NCBI GenBank assembly: GCA_029204225.1
Contig: MU832097.1
Span: 23,516-87,515 of the forward strand
Length of the DNA stretch: 64,000 nt
Origin: Diphasiastrum complanatum
Taxonomy: Eukaryota > Streptophyta > Lycopodiopsida > Lycopodiales > Lycopodiaceae
Reading direction: 5' to 3'
Within the stretch, counting starts at the first letter, position 1, and each line of letters opens with the position of its first letter. Shown here one piece after another: positions 11,390 to 23,046 of this stretch. The notes below the pieces were generated by a model, which saw only the letters and a list, made by a program, of their open reading frames with translations, was not told the origin of the DNA and ran no database searches. The position numbers and the translations under genes are program-made.

Positions 11390-11790
11390 TTAGGCCGTGT
11401 GCATTAACCCATGGGTTATGCTACTATGGTGTGACCTAAAACAAGTTCTAGATAGTTCATGGCTCATTAACTGATGTAATTGGACTAGGAGTTGGGGATT
11501 CTCTAGACCTACTTGGTTTATCAGACTTCTGATCCACCGAACTCCATACCATGCTTGGGCTTTTAGGATTGTCCATAGCTCCGCAGCAATGGTTATGGGC
11601 GAAATGACTATCCTACCTGGCTCGCATTGCCAGTAATGATCATGGTCGTAGGCTATCGCAGCTAGACTATCAACACGTTGGTTCTGTGCTCGTGGAATAT
11701 GCATCCATTCGATGTGGGAAATCTCTCTAGTGTATTCGTTGATGGCAATTGCATAGGCCTGTAAGGTCCTGCTTTTGAGTCAGTATACGC
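11390..11790 (-). pseudogene. Ty3/gypsy RNase H fragment
   Basis: The minus-strand reading shows AYTDSKA, a frame slip, then QAYAIAINEYTREISHIEW and MHIPRAQNQRVDSLAAIA. HIPR-x-N-x-(K/R)-(V/A)-D-x-LA is the C-terminal signature of the RNase H or extra aRNH domain of Ty3/gypsy (Tat-like) elements. The frame continues without further recognisable domains to a stop at 11390. Only this end of the polyprotein is present. Confidence 0.7.
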
Positions 11791-11877
11791 CAGTCATACC
11801 TTGGTAGTTTCATTTCAAATAGCATAGATCTGGCACTTTCAACAATCGTACGATTCTTGCGTTCAACTACACCATTT
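11791..11877 (-). pseudogene. Copia integrase fragment
   Basis: The minus-strand frame reads NGVVERKNRTIVESARSMLF followed by EMKLPRY, the conserved end of the Copia integrase core. It is about 90 bp, joined abruptly to gypsy sequence on one side and Repeat A on the other. Confidence 0.75.
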
Positions 11878-12138
11878 ATTAGTAAAACCAACTCTGTACA
11901 TGGTAGGATTCTAGCGCGGCTATGCTAGTTATTTTTACAACTGGCCAAAAAGCCGTAAAACTTTATCACAAGCCATTTCTAAGGCCGCAAACTTTCCTCT
12001 AGCCTCATTTAGGGCGGGCTGGGGCCAATTCTAGGTGGATCGGCACTTTTGGCTTGGTCTTACAAAACTTGACCACAAAATATTTTTGACAGTTTTTTCG
12101 AAAGTCAGTTTCTTACTTTTAAACTGTGTCTAGCCACT
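11878..12138 (+). repeat. Repeat A, left part, interrupted by LTR element 2
   Basis: Matches 5082-5335 closely, then stops at CCACT (12134-12138), where the LTR begins. The matching right part, starting with CCACTTTAGG on its own strand, is at 22901-23046 in inverted orientation. Confidence 0.8.
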
Positions 12139-13324
12139 TGTTGTAAAGCTACCTTTACAAGCTTTACTTTCGGCGCCATTGGCGCCAGCTATGTCCCCGG
12201 TGCCACTGTGACCAGAATCCAGTCGGCGCCAAGTTCCTATGGCTAAAAATCTTTGATCAGTTCTAGCGGAGTCCAAAGAGCTCAGATTGATGTGCAATCA
12301 CCTCACACGATCTAGGCATGATTAAAGGAAGCCTGGGGATCAATAAAATCTAGAGAGAGAAAATGACTTTCTAGATAGAGAAAATCCTAGAGAGAGAAAA
12401 ATGTGCTTTATTAGCTTGGGTAGAGTGCTTGGTATGAGGGGGGTGCCGAATCACACCAATACTATAGGGGATTGCGGGTTGCGACTCAGGGCGAGCTCCA
12501 ACCAAGTCTCATCCCTTGCTGGAATGTTGTCATGGCTCTCGCCTTGGCATGCTAGCGCCCCGGAGACAAGGGTCGGTCACACACTTGAAATGTAACCTTC
12601 TCAGATTCATCAATAAAGTGGGATTTTTCTCAAACTGACTCTGATTACCTTTTGGGTTTCAGTGTTCGGTAAAAGCGCCAGTTATAAGGCCGCTTCAAAA
12701 TTTTTAAGTTGGCACATAGCTGAGGGTCGTATCTTGGGACGCCAGCGGTATGCCGTCGGGACCATTCGGTCCGTGGCGCCAGCGGTATGCTGTCGGGACC
12801 ATTTGGTCTAGGAACTGGTTGTCTCCATATCTGTCGCGGCTTGTGGTTCTGAGTGTTCCTTGCATGAACGTGAATGGGTTAAGCTCTTGGGGAACGAGCT
12901 CTAACCTGTCGGCTGAGTTGGATGGCTTGCTTGGCTGGAAGTTACCTGTTTATGGCTATCCAGTCTGGCATGGTGCCAGGTTGGCTTCCAGCGCTCGTGA
13001 CGAAGCTTTCAATTGATTAATTCTGATATAAGTCAGACCGCTTGCTTGGAATGGATGTTACTCGTTTGTAGCGAAGCTTCGAGTTGGTTAAGTTTGATGT
13101 ATGTCGGGCGGCTTGCTTGGAGGGAAGTCACCCACATCGGGACCCCCGATCTATCATGGCGCCAGGTTGGATCTCAATGTTGGTTTTCGGAACTTCAAGT
13201 TGGTTAAGTTTGATTGTTGTTGACGAGTTGGCTGCTTGTATGTCAAGTGGGTTTGGATGGCAAGAGTTGAAGGCTGGGAAGCTAAGTCGTGGTTCCCGGC
13301 TCCCTTTGGGATGCCTGCGCTACA
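12139..13324 (+). repeat. 5' LTR of element 2
   Basis: 1186 bp, starting TGTTGTAAAGC and ending GCCTGCGCTACA. An AATAAA polyadenylation signal lies at about 12611. CT-rich TCTAGA blocks are at 12350-12400. The GGCGCC-rich tract is short in this copy (12171-12230). Confidence 0.85.
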
Positions 13325-13326
13325 TG

Positions 13327-13344
13327 TGGTATCAGAGCCAGGTT
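13327..13344 (+). other. Primer-binding site of element 2
   Basis: TGGTATCAGAGCCAGGTT, an 18-base match to the complement of the 3' end of plant initiator tRNA-Met, two bases after the LTR. Confidence 0.9.
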
Positions 13345-15606
13345 GGCCGGCCAGCTATGCGAATCTCACAGAAATGGCCACGGTTTGGGGTTCATCAAGA
13401 CAATTGTTGTGCAAGGTGCTGCCCACAGTGTAAGCACGGGTGTGTCCACGGTCGGGGTGGTTAGCAGAACGGGGGACTTGATGAGTCAAGGTGCTGCCCT
13501 TGAGGTGTAAGCACGGTCAGTTCTCACGGTTCGGGCATGGCGATGTCTGCACATAGGACAGATGAGGCAGTGTGCTACCATTAGGTTGGTGTAAGCATGA
13601 TCTGTGCCTTGTGGGGTGCGGGGCGACATATTCGAACTGTACGGGTTAACCATTGATACAGAGATGCTGCTCGAATTCGGGTGTAAAGCACGGGTGGTTA
13701 GCTGCCGGTGCGGGATAGCTGTCGATTGTTTAGCTATATGGGCTATCGACCAAAAAGTGGTGGGGCATGACTGAGGCAATGTGCTGCTTAATGGTGAAAG
13801 CACAGATAGTTGGAGGGGTGTCCTATGTGGGCTGATTCTGTGATCGATTTGTATGGGCGCGGCCAGGCAAAGGTCCGTTGGTAGGACCATCTCAAAGGGG
13901 GACCTTGTCTTTGTTACTTGTTAGTAAACCTGCCTAAGTGTCTTACTTGTATGTATTCGTGGTGAGTCTTAGTACTTGTGCTTTGCCTGGTTTGCATGAT
14001 TGCTTGTGATACAAGGAGCTGATGGCTCGAGAAGGAACCTTTCTTTTGAAGGCTGATACCATCAAACAAAGAGGACTACAGAATCTGTGGGACGGATTTG
14101 TAGTTCAAGTACTCGCATGTGAACGGCAACGAAACGACTTAATGTTTGCAAAGGATGGATGGCTAGCCTGTTTCTTGGGTTAGTTTCATTTGTGACAACG
14201 CCCACTCGACGCAAGCAGGAAGTCAAAAAGTTAGAAAGGGCAATTTCAGGGGAGATCTTCTATGGAGCAGTTGGTCTTCATTTTGGGACGGCCACCTTCG
14301 GAACTGAAACTCACTGAGCATGGGTGATATCCAGTATCAGTTGGGTTTTTCCTCAAAGGGAAAAGACTAGGATCCTCTTTAGATATTGGCAACAAGTTGG
14401 ATAGAGCCATAATCCTAGTAGATGGGAAGCAAAGTGTTGGAAAGGCTTTTTGTTCGAAGAACTCTACTCTAAGTCCGATCAGCTGATTTTATAAGTGGAG
14501 GGGAACTATCACACATACCTCTCTCTTGGGGCAAATTTTGAATGAAAGTTGATCAAAATAGGGGCAAATTCAAGGTGACCTAGCCATACTCACACGAGGA
14601 GACTGGCGAACTTTGGACCTAATAAGTTGACAAGTTTTTGTTGCGGAAAGAAAAGCTTGTTATAGGCTTTCTTTGGACCAGCAATGATGAGGAAACATAT
14701 GAGTACGCCACTTGTGTTACGTGTAAGGCAGCTGATCAATGAAGGAACTGTGAAAGTTGAGTCTTGCATGAGAGACTTGGTATTTCGAACGGACGCTAAG
14801 AGACAGTTCGTGTTGAGATCGGACTAGTGCAAACTCTGGGTGCATGTGTCTGATTCAAAGAGAGCTACTTGAAGCCAAGCTCGATGTACACTTCTTGTTT
14901 TGATTGTGAGGCAACTGACAAGTGATGGAATTGTGAAAGTCAAGTTTTGCGCGATGGACATGGTGCTTCAAACAAAAGCGAAGAGATAGTTTGGATGCGG
15001 ATCAAACTGGTGCGATGCTTTGGCTTTCCACGAGGTCAATGGTTACATTTGGGCTGATTCAAAGAGCTACTTCAAGCTAAGTGAGAGGTGCATTGCGGCG
15101 TACTCAATCTTTGCCTACCTTAAAGTGCCAAGATGGAAAAGTATCAAGATCAGGCTGGGACAAGGAGAGAAACCAAGGTGCAGAAGCAACAAGGCACAGA
15201 GTGGACCACAAAGTGGGCAATCAAACGATAAATCCTTTGGCTTAGGGAGACTTGATACCTGTGCGGAACTAATCAAATCTGGAGCTCAGAGAGCTCAATA
15301 CAAAGTGCATCAAGGACAAATCAGGAGCTCAAAGGAGTTCCAAAGTCGAAAGTCAGAAGCGACAGGGGCGAACATTTCAAAGAAAGGTCTCTGTCACCAG
15401 TTAATAAGGTTCTTGGGTTTTATGAAAGCGATATCAAATCTACACTTTTCCCAGACAAAGAGATACTTTCAAGTTATGTAATTTTTCAGTACAAAGAGCT
15501 GAGCTTCCGACTTGTGGTGTGCTAGCTTCAATGTTAATAAAAAGTGGCCAGTAAATTGAGTACTGACATCTGATGAGGACATCAGATTTTATAAAGGTGG
15601 GGTGAA
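13345..15606 (+). other. Internal region of element 2
   Basis: Reverse-complement counterpart of 7138-9404. It has no retroviral domains. The longest plus-strand frame (15020-15481, 153 residues, Lys/Ser-rich, with HEVNGYIWADSKSYFKLSERC) overlaps the shared ORF of element 1. It ends with a purine tract (AAAGGTGGGGTGAA) before the LTR stub at 15607. Confidence 0.55.
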
Positions 15607-15646
15607 TGTTGTAAAGCTACCTATACAAGCTTTACTTCCGGCGCCA
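15607..15646 (+). repeat. 3' LTR stub of element 2 at an inversion breakpoint
   Basis: 40 bases starting TGTTGTAAAGCTACC match the LTR start, ending at GGCGCCA. The next base belongs to a Copia gag frame. Confidence 0.85.
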
Positions 15647-17100
15647 CTGACGAAGATGCTAACATGTCTCTTTTGTCCAGTCTTCCTCCCTCTACGACAA
15701 TTTAGTATTTGCTACTTAGCAATGCTCCTGACCTGTCTCTGTAGAAGGTGACAAGCAAGAGAACCACTCATGACATCAAGGATTGTCGAGTTCTCAAGCA
15801 CAATGAAACAAAGAAGATGCAGCAGGATGGAAGATCTACTTATGCCAGAACCTCTCATGAAGACCCAACACTGCTAATGGTACAAGATGAACCCATTAGA
15901 GATGCCTTGGATTGGTATCTCGATTCCAATGCTTCTCAGCACATGACTGCATGCAAATTCCTATTCGAAGACCTCACACCAGCAAATTCGAAGTATGTCT
16001 ACTTCAGTGACTCAAGTGCACTACAAATTGGAGGCAAATGATCCATACGTCTTTATCTGGTAAATGGACCTTGCTTAATGATATACTTTACGTACCCAAA
16101 CTAAAAAGGAATTTATTTTCAATTAGCAAGCTCACTGATCAGGACTGCAGAGCCTTGTTCGATGCAGAACAATGTACCATTTTGGATAAGAACTATAAAG
16201 AAGTCCTCTCTACAAGCAAAGAAGGTAATTTGTACATTTTGAGTCATGAATATGCACTTACTACTAATGTGAGTACTTCAAATGCACAATTATGGCATCA
16301 AAGATTAGGACACTTAAACATGAGATCGATCTTGTATATGCATCATAATATTTTGGTCAAGGATCTAAATATTAATGCTGCCTCCACTGACATTCGACAT
16401 GTCTGTGAGATGTGCCTACTAGGCAAATGGCCTAGATTGAGATTCCCTAAGGGACAAGCCACTAGAGCTAAGTCTAATTTAGGATTACTACATAGTGATT
16501 TGTGTGGCCCTTTGAGTGTTCCATCACTAGATTGAGCACTATATTTTATCACTTTTATCGATGACTATTCAAGATTCACTAGTATTAAGCTCATTAAGAA
16601 CAAGTCTGAGGCATTCAATTGTTTCAACAAATTTAAACAGTTTGTTGAAACACAGACTAGTCAAAGACACAAGACCCTGTGTACAAACAACAGTGGAGAG
16701 TTCCAGTTAGACAAAATGTCTGACTTCTTATCATCATACAACATTCATCTTAGTTCACCACCATCTACACACCACAGCAGAATGGAGTAGCCGAGAGAAA
16801 GAACCGAACATTAATTAATGCATCACGATCAATGACGTCAAATGCTCAACTCTCCAAGAATTTATGGACTAAAACAGTTTCAACAGCTTGCTATCTGCAA
16901 AACTATTCAAGCACCAAAGCAGTCGACTCACGAACTCTCTTCGAAGCCTACCATGGCTACAAACCGAGTCTAAAGCTCCTTCGAGTGTTTGGTTGTCTTT
17001 GTTATGTGCAAATTCCTCAAGCTCCAAGGGCCTGGTTTGATAGAATCAATTGATTTTTGTTGCAGCATGACTTCATTCCTAACTTTCTTGATTCTAATGG
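15647..17100 (+). pseudogene. Copia gag end, protease and integrase remnant (inverted part)
   Basis: Reads TDEDANMSLLSSLPPSYDNL from gag, a decayed zinc knuckle, then protease (WYLDSNASQHMT, where DSGAS is usual). The GAG-pre-integrase and integrase follow (LWHQRLGHLNMRS, LHSDLCGPLSVPSLD, stop, then FIDDYSRFTSIKLIKNKSEA). There are several stops and frame slips before 17060. The gag N-terminus of this element is at 23891-24194 on the minus strand. Restoring the inversion puts both on one strand, with about 105 bp of gag missing. Confidence 0.85.
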
Positions 17101-17126
17101 TTATCTCAAACACAACCATACAAAGA

Positions 17127-17202
17127 AACCCAACAAGCTGGTATCAGAGCAATACAAACCCAACAAGTTGTTATCAGAGCAGTAGGAATCCAACAAGTGG
17201 CC
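17127..17202 (+). repeat. Tandem copies of a primer-binding-site-like unit
   Basis: Two full 30-bp units and a partial third, each with CCAACAAG. The first two carry TGGTATCAGAGC and TGTTATCAGAGC, the usual LTR-element primer-binding motif. Confidence 0.7.
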
Positions 17203-17402
17203 AACATCGTCTCTTTCTTCTGATTTTTGTAGGAGATGGAAGTGAGGCTACAAGCGATGTAGAAAGCCTGATTGGAGCAACAAAGCAAAAGCATTGGTCC
17301 ATTTTCCAATGAAGACGGAGTTGAAGAAGCTGCTGATTCGCTTCATGAAAATCCGTTCCAGCACTATGTCATGTCGTGAGGGAGGGTGGATGGCGTGCGA
17401 TC

Positions 17403-17405
<3 letters not shown>

Positions 17406-17474
<69 letters not shown>
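17406..17474 (+). repeat. (CT)n microsatellite
   Basis: About 69 bases of pure CT. Confidence 0.98.
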
Positions 17475-17477
<3 letters not shown>

Positions 17478-19363
17478 GGGTCGCGGTTGAGCTCCTTCTT
17501 GAACCACAAAAAGTGGTGGCCAATTCGAAGTTTAGGGCTTGGGAAACCCTAGTTGCATGTTCTTTTTAGGCATGGTTCTTTTAGAAAAGAATTTTCATTT
17601 TTTTTTTTGAATGCATGGCCATATGGGTCATTAATTTAATAGCAAATATATTGGCCAGAGTCTCTTGTTGACCCTCATCTACGTTTTGTCTATAGGCATG
17701 CAGTAATGGTTTCAAAAAGGATATTTGTGAGAGAATCTGCCTAAACTAGCAATGGAGAATAAAATTATCGATTCTCCGGTGCATTGCCAAGAAAATGGTG
17801 TGAAGAGATATTTTGCTATCCTAACAGTTAGTCTATGAGCTTGGTTCATAGATTTAGGATTGACAACAAGCTATTGGTTCTTCATGGGGGTTCTTGTTCC
17901 AACTAGTACCCGGTTTGGGAAAATGTTTTTTTTTTTTTGGTACTATGCCATTTAATTAACTTTGGAGTATAGGTACTCCCAATGAATTAAGCTAAATGGT
18001 GTTTGTGTTTTTTTCCTTTTTGACTTGGTGGTTATGGAGTAATTTCATAATCGTTTTAAGAGAATTCATTTAGTTGAATTCACATGAGGATATCATATAG
18101 GACCATGAGAATGACCATAATTTATGGTATGATTTGGATGAAAAAAGAAGTTAGTCAACACATGGATCTTATTTTACTTGTTCGTATTGAAAAGGTTTCC
18201 CTTCGGGGTAATGCTCCGTGATGGATGGACTAATAAAACTTATCACTAACCAAAAGAGGTTAACAGTGTGTTAAGAGATCATGTGTAGAAGTCTCCTTGG
18301 TGGATCACCCTTAAATAAATGGATGATTGATATCCATTTGAAACGAAAATTTAATGATTCTTCAGTGCTTTGGTTGTGTCTGATATGTACCTATACCTAG
18401 TATAGGGATTCTAGATTGATTCTTCGAATTACCTCTATAAGTAGTACAATGAAAGGCCAAAGTTACCAATTCCATTTGAATTGGAATATGAATAAGTTTG
18501 ATCAGAATTTAAGTCTAAGATGTTGTATTAGATCAATCTAATCTTAGTTTGAGTATTAGGATCAGGGGGTATGTTATTAGAGGTAAGTTATATTGGAAAA
18601 CTGTTGAGAGGGAATGTTATTTGTCTCAGATATTTCTCGGATATGTTATTTACTCATGAGAAAAGGAAATTCTTTTGTAGCTGAGTTACAAGATTCTCAG
18701 TGAGATATGTGAGTAACATATGCAGATTTTGGAGGAATCTGCCAAATAAGATTGTGTTTATGTACCGGGTCATAGTGAGATTATTCACATATGTGCACAA
18801 TTAATCTTACATGAATCTACTATGTATGCCTAGTTACTAGGGTTATTTGGTGCACTTAAGCTAGTCGGTGAACATAGACATATGATTAAGTATTGTGTTG
18901 GACAATTACTTGCAGAGTTAACAGATTTGTTATGATAGATCTATTGGTTAACTTAAGAGTGATTTGGATATGGATCTAAATGTGGTGTTGTACAATACAA
19001 TTAAGATCTGAACCTAGACATTTGAGATTTCTAAATCATTGGTGTGAAAGATTTGAGATCAATTCAGATCCAAATCTACTAATGATCTTTGGCTACAAAA
19101 CAAGCTACTCCACCAATCTTGCCAATGTAGAAAAATCAGCATCTACACAAAAAATGAGATGCAAACTCTAATAGAACTTGATCAAACATGAACCAAAACA
19201 TAAATAGAAGTTACTGTCCATACAACGATAGTACCCTACTGTATATCACACGTGTGAACCTGAAAATAACAAATATTGATCATTCTACACATAGAATTGC
19301 AAGATATCACAAATATAGTGCACCAATAGATAGTAGAACCCAAGAGAACCATGTATAAGCATG

Positions 19364-19366
<3 letters not shown>
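17475..19366. other. Unassigned repeat-like sequence
   Basis: No coding region, LTR pair or RNA gene recognised. AT-rich with short ORFs only. A purine run with GGGGGTATGTTATTAG at about 18565-18585 is LTR-border-like but unsupported. Confidence 0.3.

Positions 19367-19454
<88 letters not shown>
19367..19454 (+). repeat. (GA)n microsatellite
   Basis: About 88 bases of GA, inside the probable LTR of the minus-strand Copia next to it. Confidence 0.98.
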
Positions 19455-19457
<3 letters not shown>

Positions 19458-19764
19458 TCCCATGAGTTACATCCTTTTATAACAGGTCCAAACCCTATTT
19501 GGCCACTTGGCTTTCCCTCCGGAATGTAAACCTTACTATTTTTTGGACTAGATTCAATGTACCCAACATTCAAATTTGAATATACTCAAACTCGACTTCG
19601 AAACTTTCCCACACTTTTCAAAAGTGTTTATTCAAATGCATTTAGACTAATATAACTTTGAAAAGTCAAACTCTAAGTCTAATATAAAAATTGGCCTCAA
19701 TTGTGTATTTGGCAACTTTGTCAACTATGACCAATATTGACTAAACTAGTTGAAATCTCTCACA
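19455..19764 (-). repeat. Part of a Copia LTR (minus orientation)
   Basis: On the minus strand a purine tract (GAAGAGGGAG, forward 19765-19774) is followed by TGTGAGAGATTTC, the expected polypurine tract and LTR start. The far LTR end is not recognised. It probably lies beyond the (GA)n tract. Confidence 0.5.
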
Positions 19765-20379
19765 CTCCCTCTTCAACTAGTTTTAGCTTAACCATAGAGC
19801 TTTGATCCAACTTTAGAATGATCTCCATCCTAAGTATAGACCTCCTTTCTAATGTTCTAACAATTGATATAGAGAATAGTGTCCACTTGGGATGCTTCAC
19901 TATTTCTTACATCAATTTTACATGTAAAAATGTGAATAGAACATGAAGAATCAAATAAAATGTAAATGAAATGATTCCCCCATGCTTCCAACTCTGAAAT
20001 CTCTAGAAAAATACAACAAACAAACAATAAATGTGAGTGATCAGCATTTGCGTGCATGTCTCCTCCTTCTTTGTCCTAGGTTGCCATGTATCCACCATGA
20101 CACTCCATGAATGAGCCTCCATCTCCATCTTGCCACAAGTGTCGTCATCACTTAATGACTTGATCATGAATGAGTGACATAATGAACCTCCAATAGCTTC
20201 ATTTCCATCAGCAAAACTAGCCAAGAATGCTAGTACAAATCCAACACCAAAATGATGCTCACCAATGGAGCTAGTTTTATCAGATCTTGACAATTTGCAC
20301 ACATCCACATGAATATGCTCAAATATGAGATAGAATAAGTAAAGTAAACTTGAAAAACACTTCCTTGCTACTCCTTTGA

Positions 20380-21741
20380 CCATACTTGAGTCTTCAATAA
20401 CCTACAAAAATGGATCCATAACATCTTTGCAAATTACCTCTCCTTTGATGCTCTTGACTAGCTGCAAATTGCCAGCTTCCTTTTGCCTTGTTGAAGCCCT
20501 TTGAGATCAACCTCTTGATCATCAAAGTCATTGAACAAACTTTGTTTTCCAGATCCATTACTTGCTATAAAGTTATGAAAACATCCCATAGCTTTCTTGT
20601 CCTTAGGTAACTTCACCAATCTCCATATTCCATTCTTCATAATAGCTTGATACTCAAGATCCATTGCTTGGATCCACTCCACTTCTTTCCTTGCTTTATC
20701 TACACTTGTAGGTTCATCAAAAGAGGTTGGGAAAGCAACATAACTTTCATAAACTACTTGCTTACCCTTTTTATCATATGTGAGCCTTGAAGGCATTTGT
20801 CTTTCCCTTGATGTTCTTCTTGGCTTTTGACTTGATGAAGGTCCATCATCATCACCATCTAAAGTAGGACCCTTTACATCGACATCAAGAATGTTAGATC
20901 CATCCACATCATCATAAATAGTACTTGAAGACACTTTTGGAATGTTCCCCTCATAAAAAATGACATCTCTACCAACAATCACTTTGTTAGTAGTAGGAAT
21001 GTAAACCTTGTAGGCTTTACTCACCTCACTATATCCAACAAAAATACTTTTCCTTGAAGATGGATCCTACTTGGTCCTATCATCAAGAGTAATGTTGACA
21101 TAGCATGTGCATCCAAAAGTTCTTAGAAAGTTGACACTCGGCCTCCTCTTAAATAGCATCTCAAAAGGTGTCCTTCCATCCAAAATAGCACTCAGCCACC
21201 TATTGCACAAGAAATTGGAACACAACAAAGCTTGATCCCAAAATGGTTTCTCAAGATTACCACTTAACTCATGGTTTTAGCACTTTCACATAAAGTCCTA
21301 TTCTTCCTTTTAGCCACTCCATTTTGTTGTGGGGTCCTTGGTGTTGTATACTCCCTCTTGATCACGTGCTCATCACAAAAGGCCTGAACTTGGTAGATAT
21401 GTACTCACCACCATTGTCACTCCTTAAGCACTTGATCCATGTGAAAAATTGGTTCTCCCTTGCATTCTTGAACTTGACAAAGACATCATACACTTCATCC
21501 TTGCTCTTTAGTAGATAGATCCAACAAAATCTACTAAAATCATCAATGAAAGTTACATACATCTTAGCTCCACTATTGCTAATTGTAGTAATAATTCCAT
21601 GAATATCCGAATGTACAATTTGAAAAGGCTTTGTATATCTAGATGTAGATCTAGTATAAGGTAGTCTATGTGACTTAGACAAAGCACAAGACTCACAAAC
21701 ATGATTGATGCCACTTACGGAACTCGGAAGACCTATCACAA
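20380..21741 (-). pseudogene. Copia integrase and truncated RT start (outer Copia, 3' part)
   Basis: On the minus strand: MVVIGLPSS, zinc-binding pre-integrase end (HVCESCALSKSH), integrase core (QIVHSDIHG, FIDDFSRFCWIYLLK, LRSDNGGEY), then KNRTLCESAKTM. A DVIFYEGN region and a linker follow, then the start of the RT module (EVEWIQAMDLEYQAIMKNGIWRL). RT, its YVDD motif and RNase H are missing, and the frame ends in sequence I cannot assign. Its first codons continue the frame that stops at 1362 in the plus-strand gag remnant. Confidence 0.85.
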
Positions 21742-22900
21742 CCATTAGAGAAAATATGGGCCCGAAGAGGGCCCTATAAGAAATGCCATGTAGGAGAGAG
21801 AAAAATAACTATAAAGTAATTATAATATCATTTTCTAACTTCTTTACGCATCTGCCCACACTATTTTCCATGTAAATAAATGCACCTTAGTTTAGTCACA
21901 TCAAACTTCACTTGTGTTTAACCACAGTTAAAATATAATTTTTCAAAATGTTGAAATATTCCCTCCCAATAGTTAGGAACACTCAAAAATTTGAATTAAG
22001 AGTGACATTTCTGAAAAAAGCCTACGCCATCTCTATCTCCAGGGTCAAAAACAAGTGTTTAGTGCCATCTCAATCTCCAGCAGAGTCGTTAGCGCCATCT
22101 CCAGCTTTGTTATTGTCATTGTGTTGTTTGTTACTATACTACTGTACTGATGACAAAGCTTTATCATCTTCATGTGGATCTGTCACCAGAATATGCTCTG
22201 CTCAAGATGAGAAATTCAAAGCAAGCCAAATTGTCAACTTCTAATATGGTCCGATACAGGGAGGAAAAGCTAAAACATGTAGATTTATGGTCATCAAGAA
22301 CATTGTATCTTATTGATCCATGTTCATTGCAACATCCAGATTTTCATTCGGTGAGTCAGTTGATAATCTATATGTGTCATGGTAAAAATGGCCTTTTAAG
22401 TTATTGTGAGAATTTGATGCTCTATGAGAATGCACATTCAATGCAAAGAATATATTATTTGGAACAGGAATCAAGGAAAATATCAAAGGAGTGGAAAGAA
22501 AAATTTACAAAGATGAAAACTTGTCTGGATGAAAATGAGATGCTCAAGGAGGAGATCCAAAGGTTGAAATCTTCTTTGCATCATTATACAACTAGTAATG
22601 ATGAGATAAAAATTGCATTTTAATCCATGCGTATCTCATATTTGTCTCTTGTTAAAGATATGGATGTGCTCAATAGAAAGGTCTGAAGCAACAAGAGGAA
22701 AAGACTGGTAAACAAGGATATATGTGATCTATCATCCAGAGGAGGTCATAGAAAAAGATGAATCCGTGCATTCAAGTAAGTTATAGCTTATGTGGTACTG
22801 AATGTTGCTTGAGCTTCTTTAATCATTCATAATCAATAATTTTGTTATTTATTCATTTCAACTTTCTGTTGATTTGCTTATTATATACTACTATGAATAA
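21742..22900 (+). mobile_element. Right end of composite DNA element
   Basis: Begins with TTAGAGAAA and GGGCCCGAAGAGGGCC, the counterpart of the terminus at 1364. It holds the unknown ORF at 22150-22623 and passes into Repeat A at about 22901. After undoing the inversion it faces the left end at 1364. Confidence 0.5.
22150..22623 (+). CDS. Unrecognised ORF with predicted coiled coil
   Basis: A 157-residue frame. The N-terminal half has SSRTLYLIDPCSLQHPDFHS. The C-terminal half is heptad-like and charged (LEQESRKISKEWKEKFTKMK, DENEMLKEEIQRLKSSLHHY). A stop is followed by more similar sequence in frame (MRISYLSLVKDMDVLNRKV), so it is probably decayed. No family recognised. It is probably part of the composite element's own or captured coding capacity. 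Confidence 0.35.
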   Translation: MTKLYHLHVDLSPEYALLKMRNSKQAKLSTSNMVRYREEKLKHVDLWSSRTLYLIDPCSLQHPDFHSVSQLIIYMCHGKNGLLSYCENLMLYENAHSMQRIYYLEQESRKISKEWKEKFTKMKTCLDENEMLKEEIQRLKSSLHHYTTSNDEIKIAF

Positions 22901-23046
22901 TGTTAGCCGATATTTCCACACGGAAAATCGGACTAATATTGAAGTTTAAGTTGCAATAATTGAAAAAACCGGTATGTAAAACCCGGTTATTAGAGAAAAA
23001 TAGGCACAAATTTGCCTTAGAATTGGGTCCCAGCCCGTCCTAAAGT
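22901..23046 (-). repeat. Repeat A, right part (inverted)
   Basis: The reverse complement matches about 5331-5495 and begins with CCACTTTAGGACGGGCTGGG, directly next to the LTR at 23047. It is the right-hand flank of LTR element 2. Confidence 0.8.

Larger units (their letters stand above)
12139..15646 (+). mobile_element. Non-autonomous LTR retroelement 2 (5' LTR, internal region, 3' LTR stub)
   Basis: Same family as element 1 but on the plus strand. The 5' LTR is 12139-13324, the primer site 13327-13344, the internal region runs to 15606, then a 40-bp stub of the 3' LTR breaks off at 15646. The remainder of a 3' LTR (positions from about 347 to the end) lies inverted at 23047-23890 and is followed by Repeat A with the matching CCACT duplication. 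So the element was cut by an inversion, with about 305 bp of LTR lost. No gag-pol domains. Confidence 0.85.

Noticed and set aside
17248..17569. Ser-Leu or Arg-Glu repeat proteins here and at 19236-19573 and 31242-31630
   Set aside because: They are translations of (CT)n and (GA)n microsatellites.
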